A stretch of 64,000 bases of DNA, taken from Bradyrhizobium sp. CSA207. Lineage in GTDB: Bacteria; Pseudomonadota; Alphaproteobacteria; Rhizobiales; Xanthobacteraceae. Numbering within the stretch: the stretch's first letter is position 1; every line of letters starts with the position of its first letter. Shown here piece after piece: positions 1 to 9,118 of the stretch. The stretch spans positions 1 through 64,000 of the forward strand of contig NZ_JAACFT010000032.1 in assembly GCF_029051685.1 (NCBI RefSeq). Direction: 5' to 3'. The position numbers and the translations under genes were made by a program. The notes below the pieces were generated by a model. It searched no databases. It had not been told where the DNA came from and saw only the letters and a list, made by a program, of their open reading frames with translations.

Positions 1-98
1 TCCAGGGCGACAAAGCGCCGGAGGCTCTGTTCATTCAGAACAGGGGCCATCTCCCGATAGCGCTTCCGCGCGGCGCGCGCCTGAGCGGCTCGAATCAT
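1..98 (-). CDS. Transposase N-terminus, ISAzo13-like (partial at window edge)
   Basis: The frame read leftwards from the ATG at 98 stays open to the window edge. It starts MIRAAQARAARKRYREM and continues with NEQSLRRFVAL. A basic start followed by a VLNEQSLRRF-like segment resembles the N-terminus of ISAzo13-family transposases, which would catalyse movement of their own element. Only about 32 residues are visible, so the family call rests on this motif alone. The next 80 bases hold no gene. Confidence 0.45.
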   Translation of the reverse strand, partial: MIRAAQARAARKRYREMAPVLNEQSLRRFVAL

Positions 99-280
99 CC
101 CACGACGCTACGTCGCGCGACTCATCAAAAAATCCTCGCGATCTCTGGCAATTATGACGCAGTTGTTTATGGACGGGCCCTTAGGATAGGGACGCTCTCT
201 CGGAGATTCGATCGGGGCAACGGCGGGTAATTGTTGAAATCGCAGAGCTCAATCACAACATCGGTGCGCAGCAAGCCGAT

Positions 281-499
281 TTGAAACGGATGGCGGATCA
301 GATCGAGGCGCTGACTGCGAATATTGTGTCTTTGCAGAAATCTACCCGTCGCTACGTCTTGCCACCGACTCCTTCTGCGCCGGCACCCCATCCCGTTTTG
401 AGGCCAGCAAAGAGACTGATCCAGCCCTCTAAACCAGAAGGGCCAGTCTCGGTCGGGGGCGCGCCGCTGACCCCCGAGCCAGACTCCGACCAGCGTTGA
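281..499 (+). CDS. Possible small coiled-coil protein, doubtful
   Basis: This is a 72-residue frame with a TTG start; the same frame is open upstream to about 185. The first 25 residues have regular hydrophobic spacing (RMADQIEALTANIVSLQK) like a short coiled coil, and the rest is proline-rich. I do not recognise it. There is no clear ribosome-binding site, so it may be the tail of a lost gene. The rest of 99-655 shows nothing else I can support. Confidence 0.22.
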   Translation: MKRMADQIEALTANIVSLQKSTRRYVLPPTPSAPAPHPVLRPAKRLIQPSKPEGPVSVGGAPLTPEPDSDQR

Positions 500-655
500 T
501 ACAAGCGATGGCTTTGTCGTGGCCGCCTTTTCAGGTTGTCTCGCTCGGCCTTGCAAGGCCTCGACCGTGGCTCGGTTGATGGTCTTGCGCGTCGTTAGCG
601 TTCGCGAAGAAAGGCAAACGCAGCGATCCGCGGTATGAACAACCTGAATCAGCGG

Positions 656-1133
656 TCAATCCTCCGGGGGAGCTTCGACTGGTACGGCAAAGCCCGCTTT
701 TATGCGATCCAACACGACCATCGTCTTAAAGCCCTTTATGTCAGGGTTCACATAGAAAAACTTCCGGGTGAACTCCTCATAATCCTCCATGGTGCGGGCG
801 GTAACGTATAGGACAAAGTCCGCATCGCCGGTGACGTAGAAGCCGTTGACGACTTCACCTGACGATCTAACGGCCTTCTTGAATTTGTCGATTATATCGG
901 CACGCTCCCGCTCCAGACTCACAAGCACAAGCATTTGAATAGGTCTGCCTACCGCCTTCGGCGAAACGATCGAGATGTCGGCCTCGATGATGCCTTCACA
1001 ACGGAGCCCTCTTCGGTCGCCGCTGACACGCGGTGGCAGAAAGCCCGGCGAGTTCGCCGACTGCCTCGGAAGTTATGCGGTTGTTTCTTTGCACGATCTC
1101 TAGGATGCGGGCATCTATCCGATCGTACCGCAT
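656..1133 (-). pseudogene. Lrp/AsnC-family regulator, frameshifted
   Basis: From the ATG at 1133 the frame encodes a helix-turn-helix start (MRYDRIDARILEIVQ, then ELAGLSATACQRR). It then meets a TGA because of one extra base in the CCC run at 1007-1009. Removing one base restores KRLRCEGIIEADISI and joins the second half, which is the ligand-binding RAM domain (MLVLVSLERERADII to the end at 656). The repaired protein would be about 159 residues, the usual length of a one-domain-pair Lrp regulator. The family senses amino acids and controls nearby operons. As it stands only the C-terminal domain could be made, from an internal ATG at 934. Confidence 0.72.
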
Positions 1134-1468
1134 AATCGGACCCCAACCTTGAGGTGAATTTCACCGCAAAATGGCTTCACGGCGCAGAAAATCCTCGGAA
1201 GCCAGGTTCAGGGTCATTTTCAACTAATGACCGGGGGCGACCCGCGATGGAGGGACGGTGGTCTTCTAAAGTAACCGTCCGATGGGTGGGCGGCGGCCGG
1301 TCATTGCGCACTGCGGGGCTCTGATTAGGCACCAGACAATTCCATTTTCAGGGCAGCAGTTCGTGACCGTCGGGTTTCGGATTGCCGCCCTTTGACCGCG
1401 TAATCGCAAAGAGGGTGATGCTGATAACTCCAAACGAGTTGCTGTACGCACCCCACCGGCGCCAGTTG

Positions 1469-1553
1469 AATTCCGTCGAGGAAAGTGGCCCGCACGCGGG
1501 ATTTAAGCGTCAACGCGCGACTCATTGCATTAATCAAGATCGAAATATCGTTA
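1469..1553 (+). repeat. Dispersed ~85-bp repeat, copy A
   Basis: This is one of four related segments in the window (others at 4709, 5714 and 30504). The shared core reads AATTTAAGCGTCAACGCG, then TTGCATTAATCAATATCGAC, then TCGTTA. Copies A and D are the best preserved. No coding sense is evident. The flanking 1134-1766 holds no gene I can support. Confidence 0.6.
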
Positions 1554-1766
1554 GAGTCAACAATTAAGACTTGTCCGGCGAAGCACCCCGATGGAGCGCG
1601 CCGCTTCGCCAAGGAGGCGCAATTCAGAGCTCAAACTCTTGCGCCCAGTGTCCGTACATGCCGCGAACCGGGTACTAGGCATCGCCAGCGTCGCACTTCA
1701 CGTGCGGGCATGGTGTTGCAGCGAAGAAAAGGGGGCTATCCACGTAATGCCGACAGGAGGCGAGGA

Positions 1767-1952
1767 ATGCACAACAGCTCTCATAGTTCGCACCGCAGTT
1801 CAGTAAGGTGCTGCGCGATATGCGGTGGAAGGTTCGGGCTGATCCGTTACTACTGCTGGCGAACGGCCCTTTGTTCCAAGAAATGCGTCGACCGCTTCAA
1901 GGCGCGGCGGGAGGCCGACCATCAATGGTTTCGCTGGTTGCGAGCGGCTTAA
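1767..1952 (+). CDS. Small cysteine-rich (zinc-ribbon-like) protein
   Basis: The protein has 61 residues. The start is fixed by a strong ribosome-binding site (AGGAGG and GAGGA) just before the ATG at 1767. The sequence contains CCAICGGRFG, then about 12 residues on TALCSKKCVDRF. The two CxxC pairs could bind one zinc or form a treble-clef-like knuckle. The tail is basic and tryptophan-rich. Small CxxC proteins of this sort are frequent in Bradyrhizobium; their function is unknown. It is followed 24 bases later by another tiny Cys-rich gene in the same direction, so the two may be co-transcribed. Confidence 0.6.
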   Translation: MHNSSHSSHRSSVRCCAICGGRFGLIRYYCWRTALCSKKCVDRFKARREADHQWFRWLRAA

Positions 1953-1976
1953 TACATGACTTAACGGGGCCCCGCT

Positions 1977-2117
1977 ATGAAATTTATACTCGTGAAGCAA
2001 AGGACCCCGCGCGGCGACAAAACCTGCATCGAATGTTCTCGGTCCTTAGGTGCAGGTTACGTGCGAGATGTGCTAACGCGGAGAGGATATTGCGACTACA
2101 ATTGCTATCGACGCTGA
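1977..2117 (+). CDS. 46-residue cysteine-rich small protein
   Basis: The ATG at 1977 opens a 46-codon frame ending with TGA at 2115-2117. It begins MKFILVKQRTPRGD and carries CIEC in the middle and a YCDYNCY element near the end. The spacing of CxxC and CxxxC suggests a small metal site. It resembles a recurrent family of short Bradyrhizobium proteins that start MKFILV and carry two Cys pairs. It lies 24 bases after the preceding small gene. Function is unknown. The region 2118-2480 shows nothing further. Confidence 0.5.
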   Translation: MKFILVKQRTPRGDKTCIECSRSLGAGYVRDVLTRRGYCDYNCYRR

Positions 2118-2481
2118 CACTTAATGGACATCGCCTTCCCGTGCCTTGCAGCGCGTGCCGATTCTAAGTCCGACACGAAAGATCTCGTTCCTCTTGGGCT
2201 CGCAGCCTTGCTGAGTACGGCTTCGTGGTTTGGGCGGCCTCGATCGAGGTCAATGGATCAATCCGGCGGAGCCGTGCCGGCGAACCGTCTACGGCTAAGG
2301 GACCTCCCTCGGCTTAAGCTGAGCTTGGTCGTGCGGTGTGCGTCAACGTGACCCAAAACCGCTCCGCATGAGGAAAGAACGGCTGAAAAGTTCTTATTCG
2401 ACGCTCCAATCAAAGGCCGGATACATTTATCCAAGGCCGCTTAGTCAAGCGCGTCGAAATGGTGCGCGCCTTTCGATCGCG

Positions 2482-2953
2482 AAAATTCCGTGATGGGCCA
2501 CCTCGGCCTCACCCCCTCAGAGCGTCAATGTCATGGGTGGGTTCAAGGTGCGGGCCGGAAGGCCGATGACGCTTTGCGTTTGCTCGATGACGCCACCGTC
2601 TACAGGAGGCCGGCTGCATCGCTCTCGTCCTGGAGGGTATTCCGGCTGAGCTCGCAGCGCGAGCGACCGAATCCATGAGGATACCGACGATCGGAATCGG
2701 CGTCGGACCCAATTGCTCGGGCCAGGTGCTGGTACTTCACGACGCGCTAGGATTGACCGAAGGTCATCGTCCCAAATTCGTTCGGGCCTATGTAGATTGC
2801 TTTCAGCTGTTGCAAGAGGTGTTGTCGCGCTGGGCTACGGATGTTCGTAAGGGTGCATTTCCGCACCACAAGAGTCCTATCGACTTCCTGAAGGCCTTCG
2901 CGATAGATTCGCGAACTGGACCCCCTGTAATCCAACGTGATCGAAGACACAAC
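2482..2953 (+). pseudogene. panB: panB relic (ketopantoate hydroxymethyltransferase, C-terminal part)
   Basis: Pieces of the C-terminal half of PanB can be read by switching frames: VMGHLGLTP, then VNVMGGFKV, GRKADDALRLLDDA, LVLEGIPAELAARATESM, and finally IPTIGIGVGPNC and LGLTEGHRPKF. At least three single-base shifts separate them, near 2515, 2545 and 2600. The N-terminal half is absent. PanB makes ketopantoate, the precursor used by PanC, so a panB-panC pair has lost its first gene. The last panB frame runs without a stop into panC, so a start at 2675 would give a PanB'-PanC fusion. Confidence 0.75.
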
Positions 2954-3805
2954 ATGCAAACAATAACGACGGTAGCTGAGCTGCGTCGCGTTCTCGCGAG
3001 AGCTCGCAAGGCTGACAAGCGCATCGGGTTCGTTCCGACCATGGGTTACCTGCACCAGGGCCACCTGACACTGGTCGAGGCGAGCAGGGCTCAAACCGAC
3101 GTCACGGTCGTGAGCATCTTCGTCAACCCCGCTCAGTTCGGGCCAAATGAGGATCTCAGCACGTATCCGCGCGACTTCTTGCGCGATCAAGAGCTGTGTC
3201 GCGATGCGGGCGTTGCGATCGTCTTTGCGCCGGATGTACAGGAGATCTATCCGACTCAATTTGAGACCTTCGTCGAACCGGGCGAGCTCGCAAAACCAAT
3301 GTGCGGAGCTTTCAGGCCTGATCATTTTCGTGGGGTGGCGACTGTCGTCGGCAAGCTGTTCAACATGGTGCAGCCGGATGTCGCCTTTTTTGGGCAAAAG
3401 GATTTTCAGCAATGCGCGGTGGTGCGCCGCATGGCAATTGACCTCAATCTTCCAATCGAGATCGTCACCGTACAAACCGTGCGGGAACCGGACGGGCTCG
3501 CGATGAGCAGCCGCAACCGCTATCTAAGCGAGGAAGAACGCCGGCGCGCTCTTGCCATCAGCCGTGGGCTGTTCGCCGCAGCGGATAAGTTTCGCTTAGG
3601 AGAGCGCGACGTGGAACAGCTGATTGCGATCGCAAGGGAGCATTTGAATACAGTCGATCAACTGCAGTACCTTGAGCTTGTCGACGCTGATACGCTCAAG
3701 CCCGCCGAGAGTCCTCTGCGGCGTACAGCTGCACTATGCGCCGCAGCCTACGTCGGTTCGACACGGTTGATCGACAACGTGATACTGCCGTTGTCGACCC
3801 CTTAG
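2954..3805 (+). CDS. panC: Pantothenate synthetase PanC
   Basis: PanC joins pantoate and beta-alanine with ATP to give pantothenate in the cytosol. The product is 283 residues, the normal length. Family signatures are all present: PTMGYLHQGHLTLV with the nucleotidylyl-transferase HxGH, FVNPAQFGPNEDL, DVAFFGQKDFQQ, and the SSRNRYL loop near residue 185. The ATG at 2954 is chosen because the family starts right before the TVAELR helix; longer starts read into the panB relic. The gene looks fully functional although its partner is destroyed. Pantoate must then come from a panB elsewhere. Confidence 0.95.
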   Translation: MQTITTVAELRRVLARARKADKRIGFVPTMGYLHQGHLTLVEASRAQTDVTVVSIFVNPAQFGPNEDLSTYPRDFLRDQELCRDAGVAIVFAPDVQEIYPTQFETFVEPGELAKPMCGAFRPDHFRGVATVVGKLFNMVQPDVAFFGQKDFQQCAVVRRMAIDLNLPIEIVTVQTVREPDGLAMSSRNRYLSEEERRRALAISRGLFAAADKFRLGERDVEQLIAIAREHLNTVDQLQYLELVDADTLKPAESPLRRTAALCAAAYVGSTRLIDNVILPLSTP

Positions 3806-4211
3806 TGCGGTTCGCAACCAAACGACGGAATGAGCTCAGAAATGAAATATGAAGTTTTCAGTGAATGGGTTTTTTTCGTGGACGAACAGTTTTTGAGGGA
3901 CCGGGGTCGGATTATTCGCCATCTAGCGGACAGGCAGACCCTTCGTCAGAATGAGACTGCGGGACTTTGCGGGACGGTACGTATTAGCCGGCCATCTCAG
4001 GCGACGAAGAAGGTCTGGGTCCGAATCCTGCAATTTTCATTTGGGACTGCGATGCACTTTCCGGTCCCTTCGGCGCACATCGAGCAGAATTCCGCGGCCA
4101 GCCCACCCGCCTATTTGGCCAGGCGCCCTGTCGCTTTTGCCGCACCCGATTGAGGTGTAGCCAATTCGAAAACGCGATGACGCGTGAGCGACGATCTGGA
4201 ACTCGCTTCTT

Positions 4212-4472
4212 ATGACAGCCGACGGCAAATGTTCTTTCCGAGAAGCGTGCTCCGAAGACGCGGAGGCGACTTACTGCATCACGAAGGCGTCAATCGCCGG
4301 CCTTGCAGGGGCGTCCTATCGGAATCAAATCGAGAATTGGATGGGTAAGCCCACGCCGGCTTTCTACGAAGAACTGATGCCAAGGGACGAGTGACCGCGT
4401 GTCTGCGCGACGGTGTTGTGGTTGGATTTGTCGACGCCCAGCCTGGTGAGGTAACTCGGTTATTTACCTTGC
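4212..4472 (+). pseudogene. GNAT acetyltransferase, N-terminal fragment, frameshifted
   Basis: The frame from 4212 reads FREACSEDAEATYCITKASI, GLAGASYRNQIENWMG and FYEELM. It then shifts near 4380 into GRVTACLRDGVVVGFVDAQP and EVTRLFTL, where homology stops at about 4472. This is the first half of a GNAT N-acetyltransferase; the acetyl-CoA-binding half is missing. It sits among other fragments, and 3806-4211 before it holds no gene I can support. Confidence 0.6.
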
Positions 4473-4708
4473 CTCGAAAGAGTTTACCGAAAGCTCGGGT
4501 TCAGAAGCCTGGGCAGAGGCGACTTCTCCCATGGTCTCGGCGGCGAGCCGATTGAGATCGTACAGATGGAATTGTGAATTCCGGTGCTGGGGTCGGCGAG
4601 TTCGCCTCCCAAAGGTACGTCGCGTATGCCAAGACCAATTATCTGGCGACCTGGCGATCGCGGCCACGGCGATTTGTCGGCCAGCACAAGCGCGCCATCG
4701 ATGCGCTG

Positions 4709-4752
4709 AACTCCATCGAAACAAGCCGCTCGAACGCAGAATTTAGGCGTCA
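4709..4752 (+). repeat. Dispersed repeat, copy B (truncated)
   Basis: The segment ACTCCATCGAAACAAGCCGC followed by TCGAACGCAGAATTTAGGCG matches the left half of the repeat family at 1469, 5714 and 30504. It then diverges. It lies in a gene-poor stretch between an acetyltransferase fragment and a small conserved gene. Confidence 0.45.
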
Positions 4753-4880
4753 GGAGAAGCTAGAGAGCGCTCTGTGGCGAGGCGCCGGAGTCGCATAGTT
4801 CTCATCCGATCAAACACACTTGAATCGCGAAATGCGAGATGTGCATTATCTTCCTCGCTAGGGATGGGGGAGATCTCCAA

Positions 4881-5081
4881 ATGTTGGATGCCGCTACCAC
4901 CGCGCTTCTGCGCGCGATCCTCGACGAGGTCTGCGAGAGCCTTTCCCCATACGATACCGGTGCCCGCACCTACGTCGCCTCGAAGATTCTGGAGGCCGCT
5001 ATCAGAGGCGAGACGACGCCCGACCGCCTCAAACAAATCGGCCGCGAAGCCCTTTCCCAAAGACCGACCATGTGGAGGTAG
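4881..5081 (+). CDS. Conserved small protein, ~66 residues, unknown function
   Basis: The sequence begins MLDAATTALLRAILDEVCES, contains a GARTYVASKILEAA segment and ends ALSQRPTMWR. It is compact, mostly helical and has no membrane segment. Proteins of this pattern are common as single small genes in Bradyrhizobium; no function is known to me. I chose the ATG at 4881 over an upstream in-frame one at 4839 because the family-like sequence starts there. Confidence 0.55.
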   Translation: MLDAATTALLRAILDEVCESLSPYDTGARTYVASKILEAAIRGETTPDRLKQIGREALSQRPTMWR

Positions 5082-5108
5082 TCCCTCAAATGACATTTCC
5101 AGGTCACA

Positions 5109-5180
5109 GTCCTGAAGATCCTGGTGAGCTATCCGGACGAATTCGCACCGATGACTGAGCTAAAGCGTGACATGGCCATT
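5109..5180 (+). pseudogene. N-terminal fragment of a small conserved protein
   Basis: The reading LKILVSYPDEFAPMTELKRD looks like the start of a small helix-rich protein found in Bradyrhizobium. After LKRDMA the resemblance ends abruptly and the rest of the frame, to 5381, looks random. I treat it as a truncated gene. Identification is from memory of the pattern, so confidence is limited. Confidence 0.3.
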
Positions 5181-5344
5181 TTTGACGACTCCTGCCTTAC
5201 TCACTTTGATTCAAAAGTTGACGCCGGATCGGATGGAACCTGCGGAGCGCGCAAATGGCAGGCGTTCAATCAGACCTGGTCTGTTAGGGCTGCAAACGCG
5301 GTTCGCGCCAAGGCTCTCAATCCTAGAGCTCTCATGAGCGATTT

Positions 5345-5601
5345 CTTTGTCTTCGCGGCAAGACGGCGGAGCGAGCCGTAATCACGCTGGAAAACGCATT
5401 CCCTTCTAACAACGGCAGCAATAGTGCGCCGATTTTCGAGTATCAACTTATGTGTTGATCGGTCAAACGGCGAAACGCAGCGATTGCTGCTCTCTCGTCT
5501 GAGGTGCAATCGAGGATATTTCATGCGCAAATCATGACCTTGTTTCCGGTAGCTTCCTGGCACTGACCGCGGCCAGCGTCGCGCTGCTCGAGCCTGCTCG
5601 T
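5345..5601 (+). repeat. ~250-bp repeat, copy 1 (partner at 51332-51587)
   Basis: Blocks such as AATAGTGCGCCGA, GACCGGTCGAACGGCG-like, TTTCATGCGCAA and GCTGCTCGAGCCT occur in the same order here and 46 kb away. In the distant copy the short frame starting at the shared ATG (51505) is open; here it hits a stop after three codons. The copies have diverged by many substitutions and small gaps, so this is an old duplication. Confidence 0.55.
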
Positions 5602-5713
5602 CTACATCGGACCACGAGGAGCCGATCGAGATCGTGCACAAGGAAGTGTGAAATCCCGATGGTCTCGCTGCTGTGAACGATGTATTGGCGGCTTCGCGAA
5701 GAAGCCGTATCCG

Positions 5714-5796
5714 AAATCCATCGAAAAAGGCATTAGAACACGGAATTCAGGCGTCAGTGCCGCGACATTGCATTAATCAATATCGCCATATGGCTA
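5714..5796 (+). repeat. Dispersed ~85-bp repeat, copy C
   Basis: The segment runs from AAATCCATCGAAAAAGGC through GGAATTCAGGCGTCAG and TTGCATTAATCAATATCGCC to GGCTA. It has the same order of blocks as copies at 1469 and 30504. The deacetylase pseudogene starts 257 bases further on. Confidence 0.55.
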
Positions 5797-6052
5797 CTGT
5801 GCAGGGGCGAACGTAACCATAGCAGGAGCCGACGTTTGTGGGGACCGGCAAAGTACAATTGCGCGGCTTAACCCATCCAATACGACGAAGCAGCAAATGA
5901 TCTGGCTGCAGGACAATCTGATGCGCTCGGGAGCGAAGTAGTCCGATCCGAGCGCTGGTCGACCGCGACGGGACAGCTAGTCCGGAATGGAAACGAGGCG
6001 GCTGAAACCGCCGGCAAGCTAATGTAACTCCAGCCAGGGCGGCAGGACTATC

Positions 6053-6899
6053 TTGTTCAAAGCCGCAACCAGAGACCTGTCCGGGCACAACCTTGATGGC
6101 AGATGTCTGGACGAATGGATCCTGCTGCTTGTGAGCGCCGCGACGGCGGTGCTTGCCGGCATCACGGCTGCGGACGCGGCCGACTGCCCGCGCAAGGACG
6201 CGCTCGGAACTTCACGCGTGCTCGCCGTTGACGTCAAGACTTATCCGCGGGTCGGACTAAAGAGTTTTCCTCAGACCCCGCCCTTGGCCGACCACGAAGT
6301 TGTGCTGGCCTTCGACGATGGGCCGCGGCCGCCGTACACGGAAAAAGTGCTTGACAGCGCGCGCGCAGGAGTGCGTCCGAGCCACATCCTTCCTGGTCGG
6401 CAAGTCGTTGGCCCAATTTCCCGAGCTCGTGCGGCGCGCGGCCGCGCAAGGCCACACCATCGCGCACCACACATGGTCGCATTCGATGGCGTCGAAGATC
6501 AGCTTCGAGAAGGCGAAAGAGGACAACGACCGCGGGATCGCGGCCGACGAAATAGCGCTCCATGGCATATCGACAATTGCGCCCTCGACGCCGTTCTTCC
6601 GCTTCCCCAATTTCGGCTCGACGCCTAAGACGCTCGATCTGCTTCAGGATCGGGGTATCGTCGTGTTTGGAGCGGACCTGTGGGCCAGCGACTGGGAGGA
6701 AATGACGCCAGACCAGGAACTGAAGCTCATCACCAGCCGACTGAATGCTGAGGGGAAGGGCATCATTCTGTTTCACGACGCCAAGGCACATACCGCCGCG
6801 ATGATGCCCGCCTTCCTACGGTACCTGCACGACAACGGCTATCACGTCGTTCACATCGTTCCGACGGCGCCGGTGCAGAGGAATGCCGATACGCATTGA
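6053..6899 (+). pseudogene. NodB-type polysaccharide deacetylase, frameshifted
   Basis: The first frame carries a secretion signal (ILLLVSAATAVLAGITAADA) and the first catalytic motif VLAFDDGPRPP. Near 6355-6366 one extra base in an AGCGCGCGCG run moves translation out of frame. The second frame then gives HTIAHHTWSH (metal ligands), RFPNFGST, WASDWEEM and ILFHDAKAHT, and ends at 6899. All five NodB-homology motifs are therefore present in order. The family removes acetyl groups from extracellular amino-sugar polymers. No ATG exists in the first frame, so the 5' end is also damaged or uses TTG. It is not nodB itself, because it has a signal peptide. Nothing convincing is seen in 6900-8072. 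Confidence 0.75.
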
Positions 6900-8072
6900 T
6901 GGCGAAATGTCACGGCGGGCGCAGAATGGAGTAATCCCGAATCAACTAAGCCTTGGTTCATGCTAGCCGGCGCAACCATGGAGGGCGAATCGCGCGTCAG
7001 CCGTTTCGGGCCCGCTCTGTCATAGGAGGGCTACGAACCGCAAAGTGGCGTAGTAGGTTACTTCAGACGTATGCCTCATCCTTCTTGCCGTTTGCGCGCT
7101 GGCAGGAGTGTAAGCGCCCATAGCCCGGTATCTTCGTCGTGCAGCACTACCTGATTCTGGAATGGCAGAAGCCCGCCGCTTTATCGGTGACCTTAAGCGT
7201 TCTTCTGCTGAAATGCCGCGACCGTCTTACGCTGTAACGCGTGTCCGCAAGCGTTAGAACAGTCTTCCAACAAACAGATCCGTAAAGTGATCCAAGGGAA
7301 CGATAGAGACGATCTGGCACGACACGGCCTGACGATACTCTCAGAAAGCATTGAACCGCAATGCGATGGTTCGCCGTGAACCCGGCTCATCAGGACGGGA
7401 CATTGTCTATTCGAAGAACACGAGAGAAGCTGGCCTAATCGCGAGCTCAACGACCAAATTGCACCCGTCGTCGGACGTCCGCGATGGTCTACGTCGCGGC
7501 AACAAATGGCGCGTCCGATGAGAAATTAAAGAAAGCTGATTATCTAAACACAAGAAAAACAGTGTGTCTTGGACTCGCGCGTTCGACAAGTTTCTGAGAG
7601 CATTGATCTCAGGCAATGCTGCTGGTCAGGGACGCTCATGATGCTCGCGCGCAGCCATCGCAATGGGGCCGCTGAACGTCGTTGCTCGGAATTGGATCCG
7701 GAAAATCGCTGGTCGGCCTGCCGTTTGAGCTGCTCTACAAGGGGAAAGTAGATCCATCCGTGTTCGCAAGCGGTCAGCCGCACTCCTGCAACGTCCGAGC
7801 GAGCATGAACACGATGTGGGGCGACACGCAGGTCCAAAGAAGAGAGCGCTCCGTGCAACCATTACGATATTCGATAAGTTATCGTTCGAGTTTCTGAGAT
7901 GTTTTTAGCTAGGAGCGACACGAAGACGCTATCACCTCAGTGTGAGCTAAGGCGTCATCTGACCTTCAACGGCGCGGCGTATCTGTTTTGAATCGGGTGC
8001 TGCGGCAGCCTCCTGCCCCATGCCGTCTCTGGATCACGTCGTATGTTGGTTAAACTTAGAAGAGGATATGAC

Positions 8073-8642
8073 ATGGTGACCACGCGTGAAGTGTCTATCG
8101 ATGACGCCACAACGGTGACCCACATGGTTGCTGCACTACTTGCCGAACTTGAGGGCGGACAAAAGCAGGGTGGACTGGATACCCAGCTTGTTGTCGAGCT
8201 CCTGGCCATGAAAGAGCGCGTCTATGGTTTTCTGGCTTTCACGGAGGAACGTCCGGTCGGCCTCATTATGTTGTCGGAAAGCGCCGCCCTTTTTGCGGGC
8301 GGAACCTACGGTATTATCACCGAACTCTACGTGGTGCCCGATCAGCGATCGTCTGGGGTCGCGATGCGTCTCATTGAGGCTGCGGTGGGCCTGGGTACGC
8401 TAAAGGACTGGGTCCAGCTTGAAGTGGGGGCGCCGAGGCAACCCATGTGGAGCCGTAGCCCCAACTCAGCATTGTACTTGAAGGCCGGTTTTGCAGAGAT
8501 CGGCCCACGCCTCAAGTTGCCGTTACACGGCTTAGCTAGTCAACGTGCGAAAAGTAATGCTGCGGGGAGATCGCGGTTAGATCCTCGGCGGCAACGCGCG
8601 CTAGGCCGCTGTATCCCGGATTCGTCTTCGAGAATTGCGTGA
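8073..8642 (+). CDS. GNAT-family N-acetyltransferase
   Basis: It begins MVTTREVSIDDATTVTHMVA. The central part (RPVGLIMLSESAALFAGGTY, GIITELYVVPDQRSSGVAMR) is the acetyl-CoA-binding core with the Q/R-x-x-G-x-A loop. It ends with NSALYLKAGFAEIGPRLKLP. AGAGGA-like bases precede the ATG at 8073; an alternative ATG is at 8043. The last ~35 residues, from about 8535, look unlike the family and overlap a fragment on the other strand, so the natural 3' end was probably replaced in a rearrangement. The substrate cannot be inferred. Confidence 0.75.
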   Translation: MVTTREVSIDDATTVTHMVAALLAELEGGQKQGGLDTQLVVELLAMKERVYGFLAFTEERPVGLIMLSESAALFAGGTYGIITELYVVPDQRSSGVAMRLIEAAVGLGTLKDWVQLEVGAPRQPMWSRSPNSALYLKAGFAEIGPRLKLPLHGLASQRAKSNAAGRSRLDPRRQRALGRCIPDSSSRIA

Positions 8643-8775
8643 GCGTCGATTTGCCGGCGCCCGGTTGACCCGCGACGAAGTTTGTAATGCCGGCTTGTCG
8701 CGCGCGGTGAGCGATCGGCAATTGTCGGAGGAGATCCTGGCGGACGCGGTCGAGGCGGCGCTGAGGCTTGCGAAT
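8536..8775 (-). pseudogene. Zeta-toxin-like/P-loop kinase fragment
   Basis: The minus strand reads KPQRRLDRVRQDLLRQL, then GITNFVAGQPGAGKSTL with a perfect Walker A, then RVAAEDLTAI and a stop. A GQPGAGKST loop preceded by two hydrophobic residues near the start of a protein resembles zeta-toxin family kinases. Only the N-terminal piece remains, wedged between the acetyltransferase tail and the truncated hoxA. The stretch 8776-9118 is rearranged DNA with no gene I can support. Confidence 0.4.
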
Positions 8776-9118
8776 GGGCCGTGATGCGTTGGAACCTCCG
8801 TTGGCGATGTGTGGCAATTTCCTGGTGGCTGCAATGAATCTCGGCCGGAGCAACACTACGAAACTTGATGTGCCCGCACCGGCCGGGTTAGCGTTTCGCA
8901 CGGCCTTAGAACTTCCCCAAGTTCGCTTAATTCGCACTGGATCGCCGCCTGGGTCTCTCAGGCGGCGGTCCGGATCAAAGCCCGTCAGGGGCTCCCTCCA
9001 TCTCGTCATTTCGTCGCAGGGCGCGGCGCCATTGTCGGCATTGCCGCCTTGGCCATCATGAAACATGATGGGCCTTGGCCGGAGACGACTTGTCTTCGGG
9101 AAGGTGGAGATGACACCG

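Noticed and set aside
1469..1553. nod box within the ~85-bp repeats
   Set aside because: The ATC-rich segments do not match the ordered 47-bp nod box consensus and no nodulation gene follows any copy.
6053..6899. nodB nodulation gene
   Set aside because: The NodB-homology motifs are present, but the secretion signal and lack of nodA/nodC show a general exported polysaccharide deacetylase.
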